Source of the DNA: JAEUWI01 sp942492815
GTDB lineage: Bacteria; Hydrogenedentota; Hydrogenedentia; Hydrogenedentales; JAEUWI01
Direction: 5' to 3'
Length of the DNA stretch: 64,000 nt
Assembly (NCBI GenBank): GCA_942492815.1
Contig: OW818658.1
Location: 4,526,001 to 4,590,000, forward strand
Shown: one piece after another, positions 8,403 through 16,753 of the stretch
Layout: every line of letters starts with the position of its first letter
Position numbering within the stretch: the first letter of the stretch is position 1
The notes under the pieces: generated by a model
What the model was told of the DNA's origin: nothing
The model's database searches: none
Seen by the model: only the letters and a program-made list of their open reading frames with translations
Made by a program: the position numbers and the translations under genes

Positions 8403-9254
8403 ATGGCCGCTAAAACTGAAGTACCCTCGGTTGCTCCCACCGAAGAAAGCCCCCGCTCCGGCTGGTGGCGCCAGATTCGCGAAATCGCCGTCCTCCTGCT
8501 GGTCATCTTCACGGTGAAAGCCTGTATCGTCGATCAGTACAGCATCCCCTCCGGCTCCATGGAGCCGACGCTCCACGGCAACGAGAACATGTTCAAGGGC
8601 GACCGCGTCCTCACGAACAAGATGCTTTTCGGGCCGCGCATCCCTTTCACCACCATCCGCCTCATGGACTGGTGGGAACCCCAGCGCTGGGACATCGTGG
8701 TATTCAAACCGCCGAAAGGTGGCAGCGAGCATCCGCGCCTCATCAAACGCATCGTGGGACTCCCCGGCGAGCGGGTGCAGTTGAAGGATGGCAAACTCCT
8801 CATCAACGGCGAAGTAGTTCCTTTTGGTAAGACGATGCCGGAAGATTTTCAGGGCTACTGGGGCTATGCCGAGATTGAGCGGGCGGCCAAGTCCGCACCC
8901 CAGCCTGAGGCACGCGCCGCCTTCGCCCAGATGCTGGACAAGTATCCGCCGAAGTACGGCTGCCTGCCGGACGACCAATACCAGATCGTGCCCGAGGGCC
9001 ACTACTTCATGTTGGGCGACAACAGCCTGAACAGCGTGGACGGCCGCATGTATGGCTGGGTGCCCCGGGAGAATCTCTATGGCCGCGCGTCAGCCGTGTT
9101 CTGGCCCATCGGCCATGCCCGGGACTTCACGGGTTTCTCCCACACGTGGTGGGGCAAGCTACTGCTCTTCGGTATTCCGACGCTGATCGTGGGCTTTGAA
9201 GTGCAGCAATGGGGCAAAGAGCGGGCGCAGAAGAAGGCGCGGACGGCGAAATAA
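8403..9254 (+). CDS. lepB: Signal peptidase I
   Basis: 283 residues. Membrane-bound S26 serine protease that cleaves signal peptides of Sec and Tat substrates on the outer face of the inner membrane. One N-terminal membrane segment (IAVLLLVIFTVKACIV) precedes box B (QYSIPSGSMEPTL, catalytic Ser52). The general-base Lys115 is in box D (RLIKRIVGLPGERV), and box E is GDNSLNSVDGRMYGW. The C-terminus has a second hydrophobic stretch (WGKLLLFGIPTLIVGF). It is directly downstream of lepA, and a larger paralogue follows at 9467. Confidence 0.95.
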   Translation: MAAKTEVPSVAPTEESPRSGWWRQIREIAVLLLVIFTVKACIVDQYSIPSGSMEPTLHGNENMFKGDRVLTNKMLFGPRIPFTTIRLMDWWEPQRWDIVVFKPPKGGSEHPRLIKRIVGLPGERVQLKDGKLLINGEVVPFGKTMPEDFQGYWGYAEIERAAKSAPQPEARAAFAQMLDKYPPKYGCLPDDQYQIVPEGHYFMLGDNSLNSVDGRMYGWVPRENLYGRASAVFWPIGHARDFTGFSHTWWGKLLLFGIPTLIVGFEVQQWGKERAQKKARTAK

Positions 9255-9267
9255 TTCATTACGCGCT

Positions 9268-9439
9268 CGTTACTACGGTCCTCCGTAGTAACGCGATACC
9301 CGTGCGCTCCCGCGCACGAAGCGTTGCGGAGTGATCTTGACGTGCGAGTCGACAACTCTCCGGATGGAAAAAGTGCGCTTCGCTCGCCCTTGTGCCGCTG
9401 GAGCGGCACGGTATGCATTACCACGGAGGACCGTGGTAA
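9268..9439. repeat. Pair of palindromic REP-like hairpins between signal peptidase genes
   Basis: CGTTACTACGG-TCCT-CCGTAGTAACG at 9268-9293 and TTACCACGG-AGGA-CCGTGGTAA at 9418-9439 are near-identical palindromes with complementary loops. Between them sits GTGCCGCT-GG-AGCGGCAC (9392-9409). No T-run follows any of them, so they look like repetitive palindromes rather than terminators. They fill most of the 212-nt gap between the two signal peptidase genes. Confidence 0.75.
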
Positions 9440-9466
9440 CGAGATCAGTCAATTTACGGAGCCAGC

Positions 9467-10840
9467 ATGGGCAGTCCACAGGAAACGCCAGATTCCCCCC
9501 AGGGCCAGGGTCACCTGCGCCTCTACACCCTCGGCGGCGCAACGCTGGCCATCCTCGGCGGCACCCTGTTGCTGGCCCATCGCTTTACCGGCGTCGATCT
9601 CCCCGACTGGGCCTATTATTGCGCCGTGGGCGCGCTGGTACTCGGCATCGTGGAATGGGCCCTGGGCCGGATGTCGCCCGATGCCGCCTGGGAATGGAAC
9701 AAGAGTCTGATCTTCGCGCTGGGCCTCGCCACACTCATCCGCTGGCCCATTGCGGAGCCCTACCGGATCCCCTCGGGCTCCATGGAGACCACGCTCCACG
9801 GCGACCCCGCCTTCGGCAAGGGCGACCGGGTGTTCGTGAATAAATTCGTCTACGGCGTGCGCTATCCCTTCATGAACAAGCGCATCTGGCAGGGCGCGGC
9901 GCCCCAGCGCTGGGACATCGTGGTCTTCAAGTCGGTCGAACCCGACGCGGAGCACCCGACGCTCGTGAAGCGCATTGTGGGCATGCCCGGTGAACGCATC
10001 CAGATTCGCGGCGGACACGTCTATGTGAACAATGAGGAGCTGGCCATCCCGGAGTTCATGCCGGAGGGACAGTTCTACACCGCGGGCTTCGGCATGAGCT
10101 ACGGCGTGCGGCCGGAGCCGGAATTCTCCGTCGTTCCCGAGGGGCACTATCTCGTGTTGGGCGACAACAGCGCGAACAGCCGCGACGGCCGCTACTTCGG
10201 CTGGCTGCCCAACGAGAATATCGTGGGCCGGGTGGCGTCCATCTGGTGGCCCCCGCCCCGGTGGCGCGACTTCACGGGGTTCTCTCAAACCTACTGGTGG
10301 AACGGGTTGCTCTTCATGCTCACACTGCTTTGCGTCATACGACTCTTCTTCGGGTGCTCCTGGCCGGTAATGAACGAAACCGGGGACGGCGTGGACCATC
10401 TCTTCATCAGTTTCATCGCCTTTGGCCTCCGCGTGCCCATGACAACCCTGCGCATCGCGCGATGGGGACAGGCCTCGCGCGGCGACTGGGTGCTCTATCG
10501 GCCCGTGGGTGAAACGGCCCGGGACTATGACCAGCTTCTCGGGCGCGTCGTGGGCCTGCCCGGCGACGAAGTCCACATTGACGACGGCAAATTGATGGTG
10601 GGCGGTGTTGCGGTGAAGGCCGCCTGGCTGGATCGGCCCATTGCATCGCTGAAGGACCTGGAGCCGACGAGCAATGGCAAGGTCCATGTCGCCGAAGGCC
10701 AGCTCTTCATCCTGACCGACAGCCCCGAGGACCAATCCGCCCTCGACAGCCGCGTGATGGGCACCGTTCCCGCCACGAACCTCATCGGGCGCGCCACGGG
10801 CGTCTGGTGGCCGCTGAAGCGCGTGAGGCCGGTGAAGTAG
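9467..10840 (+). CDS. Large signal peptidase I with a second, degenerate S26 domain
   Basis: 457 residues, far longer than ordinary signal peptidase I. The first 90 residues carry two to three membrane segments. Domain 1 is complete: PYRIPSGSMETTL with catalytic Ser105, TLVKRIVGMPGERI with Lys168, and GDNSANSRDGRYFGW. After further hydrophobic segments (about residues 278-296 and 311-320) a second S26-like module follows: LRVPMTTL, GDWVLYRP, LLGRVVGLPGDEVHIDDG and NLIGRATGVWWPL. In it the Ser-Gly-Ser of box B is missing and the Lys position is Gly359, so it should be inactive. It probably arose by internal duplication and may help recognise substrates (inference). Start ATG has GGAG upstream. 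Confidence 0.9.
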   Translation: MGSPQETPDSPQGQGHLRLYTLGGATLAILGGTLLLAHRFTGVDLPDWAYYCAVGALVLGIVEWALGRMSPDAAWEWNKSLIFALGLATLIRWPIAEPYRIPSGSMETTLHGDPAFGKGDRVFVNKFVYGVRYPFMNKRIWQGAAPQRWDIVVFKSVEPDAEHPTLVKRIVGMPGERIQIRGGHVYVNNEELAIPEFMPEGQFYTAGFGMSYGVRPEPEFSVVPEGHYLVLGDNSANSRDGRYFGWLPNENIVGRVASIWWPPPRWRDFTGFSQTYWWNGLLFMLTLLCVIRLFFGCSWPVMNETGDGVDHLFISFIAFGLRVPMTTLRIARWGQASRGDWVLYRPVGETARDYDQLLGRVVGLPGDEVHIDDGKLMVGGVAVKAAWLDRPIASLKDLEPTSNGKVHVAEGQLFILTDSPEDQSALDSRVMGTVPATNLIGRATGVWWPLKRVRPVK

Positions 10841-11480
10841 CACGCCTGCCTGGGCAGCAGCGCCCGCCCCGGGTGCCACCTCAATCCCACCTGAGCGGGT
10901 TTGGGTGCGTTGGGAAAGTGAGCGCTGCAGGTTCAAATCAATGCAGGCGCAAGCTCGTCTCACAAACGGACGGAACATGAACGTGATCCAGGGCAAGTGT
11001 GAGTTGTGATCTAGCCTCAAAGAACGCAAATGGAACGATAATAGGTACGCCTTTGCGCTCTCTGGGTTCTTTGTGGTTAATTCCATCCTTTGTTTCTTCG
11101 AGAACAAGCTGCGGCGCTCTGCGAGGAAACTGACTTACGAAGCAAACATTCCCAGGAGAACGTTCCGTGAAATTCCGTGCCCTTCCGTGGTCAATGCTCT
11201 TTTTTTGACCGCTGAAGGGCACGGAACTTCACGGAAATAGACATATTCAAATCAGTCTGACCAGCGGCTTGCACACTGCAAGTGCATCCGATTTTTCAAG
11301 GCAGGAATAGAATTTGCGCTAATTTGCGTAAATTTGCGGTTCAACACTTTTGGGTTTCGGACAACGGCTGTTCCAAGTCTATTCATGTGGTCTGTTCACT
11401 CTTGTTGCATTGAAGCGTTCTTCGCCCCGCGATACAATCGTGGAAGTTCCATTTCCACCCGCGTTGGAGAAGCACCCGCC
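10841..11480. other. Repeat-rich intergenic region
   Basis: 640 bases without a supported gene. It contains phased short words (CTCTGGGTTCTTTGTGGTTAA around 11060-11082; TTTGCGCTAATTTGCGTAAA around 11312-11331) and the long inverted repeat at 11163-11236. The open frame that runs through the end of this region into the SUMF1-sialidase gene is explained by repeat sequence; the gene itself starts at 11481. Confidence 0.6.
11163..11236. repeat. 32-nt inverted repeat of TTCCGTG words
   Basis: Left arm 11163-11194 (TTCCGTGAAATTCCGTGCCC onward, ending GGTCAA) and right arm 11205-11236 are reverse complements with only a few mismatches, around a T-rich 10-nt loop. A single 32-nt arm of the same sequence recurs at 14562-14593. 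Confidence 0.88.
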
Positions 11481-13523
11481 ATGTACCATTCCATACTCCT
11501 TCTCTCCGTCCTCACCTGCGGCGCCGTAGCCGCCGCGCCACTGCCGGACACCCCCATCCACACCAACAGCCAGGATATGACCTTCGTCCGAATCGAGCCC
11601 GGCACCTTCACCATGGGCGCGGACACCACGCCCCTGCCGGAGTACCTTACCGAGGGGCAGTCCAACATGCTCAATGGCGACTTCGATGAGTTTCCGAGCC
11701 ATGACGTGACCATCGGCCAACCCTTCTACCTGGGCACGACGGAAGTCACCAACGCCCAGTACGAGAAGTTCGATCCGGATCACGTGGGGCTGCGCGGAAA
11801 GCTGGGCTTCTCTACGGAAGACAACGAAGCCGTCATCTTCGTGTCGTGGGAAGAGGCCCAGGCCTATTGCGCCTGGCTCAGCGAAAAAGAGGGCCTGCCC
11901 TACCGCCTGCCGACGGAAGCCGAATGGGAGTTCGCGTGTCGCGCGGGAACCGAGACCCACTTCAACACCGGCGCGGCGCTGCCAACCTTGTACTACAAGA
12001 ATCAGGTCCGGACCTGGTATCCCGATCCCTTCCGGGTCGAAAACTATCCCCAGGATTATGAGGCCGATCTGGTTTCCCTCGCCGTCGGAAAGACCCCGGC
12101 GAACGCCTGGGGCCTTCGCGACCTCCACGGAAACGTGGAGGAGTGGTGCCAGGATTGGTACGGCCCCTACGAAGCGGGCGCCCAGACCGATCCCGTGGGC
12201 CGGGCTTCGGGCCAGTTTCGCGTCACACGCGGTGGCAGCCACGGCACCCTGCCCTACTACCTCCGCTCCGCCAATCGCAGTGGCACCCTGCCCCAGGACA
12301 AACACTGGCTGATCGGCTTCCGCGTGGTGCTGGGCGAGTTGCCCGCGTCCGCTCCGCTGGCCCCGCCAGCCCAACCGCCGCACCAGCGAGATGTGCGTCA
12401 GGAAATCCCCGCGAATCTCGCCGATGGCCCCGACCCCGCCGCACCCTGGTTTCAGGCGCCGAAACGCTATGTGAATATCCCCGAGAACTCCCAGGGACCG
12501 CTCTATTCCGAGCACAACCATGACCCCGCGCTGGTGGAATGTCCCAATGGCGATCTGCTGGCCATATGGTATTCGACCGTCCGGGAGCAGTCCCGCGAGC
12601 TCGGCCTGGCCGCCGCGCGCCTGCGCCATGGCGCGGAGCAATGGGAAGACGCCGCCCCCTTCTGGGACACGCCTGATCGCAATGACCACGGCCCCGCCGC
12701 CTGGAACGATGGCGAGGGCAACATTCACGTCTTCGTGGGCCTCTCCGCCGCCGCCACCTGGGGCAATTTGGCCGTGGTCATGATGAGCTCCGCCGACAGC
12801 GGCGCGACCTGGACCGAGGCCCGGATCATCATGCCGGAGCACACCACGCGCCACCTTCCGGTCGAGTCCGTGTTCCGAATGGCCGACGGCTCGTGGCTCC
12901 TGCCCTGCGACGCCCGCTCCCAGGGCCAGGGCGGCACCTCGGTCCACCTGAGCACGGATAAGGGCCAATCCTGGAACGATGCGGGTGGCAAGCTCGCCGG
13001 AATCCACGCAGGCGTCACCCAGTTGCGGGATGGCCGCCTCTTTGGCTTCGGGCGGGGAGACAATGTGGCCGGGAGCGATGGCGTGATGCGCATGCCCCAG
13101 AGCGTGTCCGCCGACCGTGGAAAGACGTGGGCGGTAGCCCCCAGCCCCTTTCAACCGATTGAAAGCAGCCAGCGCCTCGTGCTCATGCGACTGCGGGAGG
13201 GAGCCCTGCTCATGATCTCTTTCGCCAACGAACCCGAAAGCATGACCGATGCCGCGGGCGGCACGAGCCCTTGCAAGGGACTCTTCGCGGCCCTGTCGCT
13301 GGACGATGGCGCGACGTGGCCCGTAAAGCGCCTCGTAAGCGACGGATCGGGAAAGACCCTGGAGTGGATGGATGGCCATCCATTCTCGATGACCAACACG
13401 GAAGGGGAACCCAAAGGCTACATGAGCGCCTGCCAGACGCCCGACGGCGTAATCCAACTCATCAGCAGCCGCCAGCACTACGCGTTTAATCGGGCGTGGA
13501 TCGAAGCGGGAACGAAGCCATGA
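11481..13523 (+). CDS. Secreted SUMF1 (FGE-like) / BNR sialidase-like fusion protein
   Basis: 680 residues from ATG at 11481 (a signal peptide MYHSILLLSVLTCGAVAAA follows; GGAG lies 12 nt upstream). Residues about 35-290 form a sulfatase-modifying-factor/FGE-like domain: FVRIEPGTFTMGAD, FYLGTTEVTNAQYE, YRLPTEAEWEFACRAG, NAWGLRDLHGNVEEWCQDWY and RVTRGGSHG. The Cys pair of true formylglycine-generating enzymes is absent near the last motif, so catalysis is unlikely. Residues about 330-680 form a BNR_2/sialidase-like beta-propeller with four Asp-box-like motifs (SADSGATW, STDKGQSW, SADRGKTW, SLDDGATW). Likely a glycan-binding or glycan-hydrolysing exported protein; the substrate is unknown. Its stop overlaps the next start (ATGA). 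Confidence 0.88.
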   Translation: MYHSILLLSVLTCGAVAAAPLPDTPIHTNSQDMTFVRIEPGTFTMGADTTPLPEYLTEGQSNMLNGDFDEFPSHDVTIGQPFYLGTTEVTNAQYEKFDPDHVGLRGKLGFSTEDNEAVIFVSWEEAQAYCAWLSEKEGLPYRLPTEAEWEFACRAGTETHFNTGAALPTLYYKNQVRTWYPDPFRVENYPQDYEADLVSLAVGKTPANAWGLRDLHGNVEEWCQDWYGPYEAGAQTDPVGRASGQFRVTRGGSHGTLPYYLRSANRSGTLPQDKHWLIGFRVVLGELPASAPLAPPAQPPHQRDVRQEIPANLADGPDPAAPWFQAPKRYVNIPENSQGPLYSEHNHDPALVECPNGDLLAIWYSTVREQSRELGLAAARLRHGAEQWEDAAPFWDTPDRNDHGPAAWNDGEGNIHVFVGLSAAATWGNLAVVMMSSADSGATWTEARIIMPEHTTRHLPVESVFRMADGSWLLPCDARSQGQGGTSVHLSTDKGQSWNDAGGKLAGIHAGVTQLRDGRLFGFGRGDNVAGSDGVMRMPQSVSADRGKTWAVAPSPFQPIESSQRLVLMRLREGALLMISFANEPESMTDAAGGTSPCKGLFAALSLDDGATWPVKRLVSDGSGKTLEWMDGHPFSMTNTEGEPKGYMSACQTPDGVIQLISSRQHYAFNRAWIEAGTKP

Positions 13524-14524
13524 AAGCGATCTATTTCAACGGACCCGGTACCCCGTTTGACCTGCGCGATGCGGCCATACCCGAGCCGGGCCCCGGCGAA
13601 GTCCGCATCCAGACCCGCGCCAGTGGCATTTGCGGCACCGATCTCCATTACTGGCGGGGTGACCTGGACATCGCGTCACCCTGGGTATTCGGCCATGAAC
13701 CGGTGGGCATGATCGACGCCCTCGGGCCTGGCGTTACAAAGCTGAAAAAAGACGACCGCGTGGGTGTGTCGTGGGTGCAGGAGGGCTGTGGCCGTTGCCG
13801 CACCTGCCAGAGTGGCAAGCCGGATTACTGCGCCGGCGTGCAGACTTGGATGGAGCTGGGCGGCGGCCACCGGGATTTCGTGATCGCCAAAGCAGCCGGT
13901 TGCACGTTGCTGCCCGACGGTTTGGACTGGCAACTCGCCGCACCCCTCTTCTGCGCGGGCTACACCGTCATGAGCGGCTACCGCAACGCGCGCATGCGGC
14001 CCGGTGACCGCGTGGCGGTCGCGGGCGTGGGCGGACTCGGCCACATCGCCATTCAGATCGCGAAAGCCCACGGCCACGAAGTCATCGGCGTCACCGCAAA
14101 CGAGAACAAGCGCGGAGAGATCCTGGCCCTGGGCGCGGACGACGCGCTCGTGATCAGGGAGCATGCGGGCCATGAACTGGCGGCCATGGGCGGGGCCGAT
14201 ATCGTACTCTCGACAACGAACAACATGCGCCACAACAGCGAACTGCTCCTCGGCATCCGCGACGAGGGAAAACTCATTTCCATGGCCATCAGCCCCGAGC
14301 CCATCACCGTGGACCCGCTGCACCTGCTCAGCCACCAGATCTCACTCGTCGGCTCCCAGCAATCCAGCCGCGCCGATCTCGTGGAAGTGCTGGACCTCGC
14401 GGCGCGGGGCAAGGTCAAGCCCGCCGTGGAAATCTACGCACCAGCGGAAATAAACGAAGTCATGACACGCCTGGAAGCGGGCAAGGTGCGCTATCGCGCC
14501 GTGCTGGATTTCGGTGGATGGTGA
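13520..14524 (+). CDS. Zinc-dependent alcohol dehydrogenase (MDR family)
   Basis: 334 residues, starting at the ATG that overlaps the upstream stop (ATGA), so translation is probably coupled to the sialidase fusion. Catalytic zinc ligands are visible in GICGTDLHYW (Cys) and GHEPVG (His-Glu). The structural zinc site is GCGRCRTCQSGKPDYC. The nucleotide-binding motif GVGGLGHIAIQIAK follows. The arrangement matches cinnamyl/sorbitol-type alcohol dehydrogenases. Coupling to a glycan-active secreted protein suggests oxidation or reduction of a released sugar or aldehyde, but the substrate cannot be read from sequence. Confidence 0.9.
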   Translation: MKAIYFNGPGTPFDLRDAAIPEPGPGEVRIQTRASGICGTDLHYWRGDLDIASPWVFGHEPVGMIDALGPGVTKLKKDDRVGVSWVQEGCGRCRTCQSGKPDYCAGVQTWMELGGGHRDFVIAKAAGCTLLPDGLDWQLAAPLFCAGYTVMSGYRNARMRPGDRVAVAGVGGLGHIAIQIAKAHGHEVIGVTANENKRGEILALGADDALVIREHAGHELAAMGGADIVLSTTNNMRHNSELLLGIRDEGKLISMAISPEPITVDPLHLLSHQISLVGSQQSSRADLVEVLDLAARGKVKPAVEIYAPAEINEVMTRLEAGKVRYRAVLDFGGW

Positions 14525-14561
14525 TCATTTCCCAGCAGATAGGTAAGTAGTACTCAATTAC

Positions 14562-14593
14562 TTCCGTGATGTTCCGTGCCCTTCCGTGGTCAA
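14562..14593. repeat. Single arm of the TTCCGTG repeat
   Basis: Thirty-two nt matching the left arm at 11163-11194 except around the second word junction. It sits between the dehydrogenase gene and the next gene and supplies a spurious upstream extension to that reading frame. Confidence 0.85.
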
Positions 14594-14661
14594 GAGAACG
14601 GTTCTCCCTGAACCCTGTCGTCGCCAATGGTGCTATCCTGTTTCGTACGGAGATCCATGCC

Positions 14662-15663
14662 ATGTTTCGATTCCTTTGCTGTTCCCTCATCCTCGCCCTC
14701 ACCACCTCCCAGATGCATGCCGTCGAGCCCGGCCGTGCAGTAAGCGGCAACCCCGCCAATGAGGTCTTCCTGAGCAACGCCGATCTCTCCGGCTGGCTCC
14801 TCGACAACGAAGGCAACGCGAAGCGCGACGGCGGTGGTTTCAATGTTCTCAGCCATCGCCTGTACCCCGGCAGGAGCTTCTACCGCGCGGATCACGTCGG
14901 ACTGAATTTTGAGCACATCTTCAACGGCGCGGCGGCGGACTCGGCCATCTCCATGTTCACCCCGCGCAAAGAGCCGAACGCCCTCGTCAAGATCAGCGAG
15001 AAACAAGCCCGACTCGAATGGCCCGCCGCTTCGTCATCGTGGAAAGTCGACTGCGCCATGACCTACACCTTCGTCGAGTCCGATGCCATCGACATGGAAT
15101 TCACCGCCGTGCCCACGCGGGAAATCTGGCCCCGAGGCTACCTCGCCTTCATGTGGGCGAGCTACATGGCGCGCACCATCGAGCGACCCATCCACTTCTG
15201 GGGAACCACCGGTGGCGAGGAGGGCTGGCATGCTTTCGGCGAAGCGACCAGCGACGCCCAGGGCTTCGAGGCGGGCACCATGGCCGCGATGGGTGTCGTG
15301 CCCCTGCCCTACGAGGCGGAATCCAAGACGCTCAACATCATTGAGCACCCCAGAAAGCATTTCGTACTGCCCTTCTACTACGGCCTCATCGACGGCGACC
15401 ACGACCTCGCCACCAAGGACGACACCCTCGCCTATATCCTCATGTTCGACCAGATTGAGCCGATGCGCTTCGCCTTGTGGAACTTCATCAAGGACGAATC
15501 AGGCAAGCCCGATTCCCACAGCCCCGCCTGGGACTGGCAATACGTGATCCGCGATCCGAAGGTCGGCCAGCGCTATGGCTACAAGATGCGCGTTGTGGTG
15601 ACGCCCTTCGTAAGCCAAGAAGACGTGCTGGCGAGGTATAGGGCCTGGTCTGACGCACCCTGA
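14662..15663 (+). CDS. Secreted hypothetical protein
   Basis: 333 residues. ATG at 14662 is chosen because a clean signal peptide follows (MFRFLCCSLILALTTSQMHA, likely cleaved after HA) and the upstream extension is repeat sequence. The mature protein is rich in aromatic residues and beta-prone (HVGLNFEHIFNGAAADSAIS; RGYLAFMWASYMARTIERPI; HFWGTTGGEEGWHAFGEATS), resembling a carbohydrate-active or lectin-like beta-sandwich. I recognise no family with certainty. It follows the sialidase fusion and dehydrogenase and is likely exported with them; the function is open. Confidence 0.8.
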   Translation: MFRFLCCSLILALTTSQMHAVEPGRAVSGNPANEVFLSNADLSGWLLDNEGNAKRDGGGFNVLSHRLYPGRSFYRADHVGLNFEHIFNGAAADSAISMFTPRKEPNALVKISEKQARLEWPAASSSWKVDCAMTYTFVESDAIDMEFTAVPTREIWPRGYLAFMWASYMARTIERPIHFWGTTGGEEGWHAFGEATSDAQGFEAGTMAAMGVVPLPYEAESKTLNIIEHPRKHFVLPFYYGLIDGDHDLATKDDTLAYILMFDQIEPMRFALWNFIKDESGKPDSHSPAWDWQYVIRDPKVGQRYGYKMRVVVTPFVSQEDVLARYRAWSDAP

Positions 15664-15670
15664 ACAATCG

Positions 15671-15737
15671 CAGTCCCTGCTGTACCTGCCACCACGTCCA
15701 CCTTGTCCATTCGCCGCAGCGAATCCACCTCGTCCAA
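15671..15737. repeat. Nonamer-phased array (GTCC type), one-armed
   Basis: Units of the form GTCC-N5 or ACC-N2-GTCC recur at 9-nt spacing (for example ACCTTGTCC and ACCTCGTCC). It has the same phasing as the hairpin arrays elsewhere, but only one clear arm apart from a short GCG-AGCG inversion in the middle. Confidence 0.55.
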
Positions 15738-15744
15738 AAGCCAC

Positions 15745-15773
15745 TTGACAACTTCGCGCCAATACGTTACCAT
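15745..15773 (+). promoter_or_regulatory. Sigma-70-type promoter for the SRPBCC-ArsR pair
   Basis: Consensus -35 TTGACA (15745-15750), 17-nt spacer, and -10 TACCAT (15768-15773), 46 nt before the SRPBCC start codon. As an ArsR repressor is the second gene, autoregulation here is plausible, but I see no clear palindromic operator. Confidence 0.7.
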
Positions 15774-15819
15774 TTAGTCACCTATTGGCAGCAACGAACC
15801 CCAAGGAGTTTTCAATACT

Positions 15820-16248
15820 ATGTCTACCAACAACGACACCCCCTCCATCATGAACATCGAACTGGAACTCGATATCGCCGCAACGCCCCAGGCCGTCTTT
15901 GATGGTTATGTGGAGGAAATGATCAACGGCCCCGGCGGGGATACGCCGATGAAAATGGAGTTGTGGCCCGGCGGCCGCTGGTTCCGCGATTTTGGCAACA
16001 ACACGGGCCACCTGTGGGCGCACGTGCAGTCGATCAAGCCGCCGCACTTGATTGAATTCTGCGGTCCCCTCTTCATGTCCGCACCCGTGGCGAACAACAT
16101 CATCGTTCGCATCGAGGAAACGGCGAGCGGGGCGAAGATGAAGTTCCGCCACCAGTGTCTGGGGCAAATCCCCGATGAAATGCGCGAAGGCATGACCAAG
16201 GGCTGGGGCGACATGCTGGCGAAGGCGAAGGCCACGGCGGAGGGCTGA
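15820..16248 (+). CDS. SRPBCC / AHSA1-like domain protein
   Basis: 142 residues with a good AAGGAG ribosome binding site. The fold signature is MNIELELDIAATPQAVFDGY at the start and a C-terminal helix MTKGWGDMLAKAKA, typical of the START-like SRPBCC superfamily (AHSA1 subgroup) that binds hydrophobic ligands. An ArsR-type repressor gene follows after 30 nt; such SRPBCC-ArsR pairs are common in bacteria and often form small ligand-responsive modules. The ligand is unknown. Confidence 0.88.
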   Translation: MSTNNDTPSIMNIELELDIAATPQAVFDGYVEEMINGPGGDTPMKMELWPGGRWFRDFGNNTGHLWAHVQSIKPPHLIEFCGPLFMSAPVANNIIVRIEETASGAKMKFRHQCLGQIPDEMREGMTKGWGDMLAKAKATAEG

Positions 16249-16278
16249 CGCGGCGCGCCCGTGTTACACTCCGGCCCC

Positions 16279-16605
16279 ATGGACGACAGCCTCGACGCCA
16301 TCTGGAAGGCCCTCGCCGACCCAACCCGCCGCGCGATTCTAGACGAACTGCGCAAGGGCCCCCGCAACACCACGGACCTCGTGGCGCTGTTTCCCGATCT
16401 GTCCCGCTTCGCGGTGATGAAGCACATGGACGTGCTCCGCGAAGCGGGACTGATATTGACCAAAGCCGAAGGGCGCAAGCGGATCAACTCGCTCAACGTG
16501 ATTCCCATCCGCATGATCTACGAGCGCTGGGTGAGCCCCTTCGAGGATCTCTGGGCCGCGCCGCTCGTGCGGCTGAAGATGAAGCTGGAGGGGAAGGGGG
16601 AATAG
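16279..16605 (+). CDS. ArsR-family transcriptional regulator
   Basis: 108 residues from the ATG at 16279 (an in-frame GTG at 16261 would add six residues). The winged helix-turn-helix is clear: DAIWKALADPTRRAILDELR, NTTDLVALFPDLSRFAVMKH (recognition helix), and the wing VLREAGLILTKAEGRKRI. No Cys-pair metal site is present in the recognition helix, so it is not an arsenic or cadmium sensor of the classic kind. It belongs to the subgroup encoded with SRPBCC proteins and probably regulates its own transcription unit. Confidence 0.92.
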   Translation: MDDSLDAIWKALADPTRRAILDELRKGPRNTTDLVALFPDLSRFAVMKHMDVLREAGLILTKAEGRKRINSLNVIPIRMIYERWVSPFEDLWAAPLVRLKMKLEGKGE

Positions 16606-16753
16606 CCTATGTGCCGGAAATGATCTGAAGGACCAGGATTCGATTTACATCTGGCGAACGTTGGGGTATAGTTGTATCGTAGTTGACAGTCACAGTCTTC
16701 CCACGAAAATGACGAGGCGGCTTCGGGGAGGAGCTATCAAGAGGGAGCCGGGC

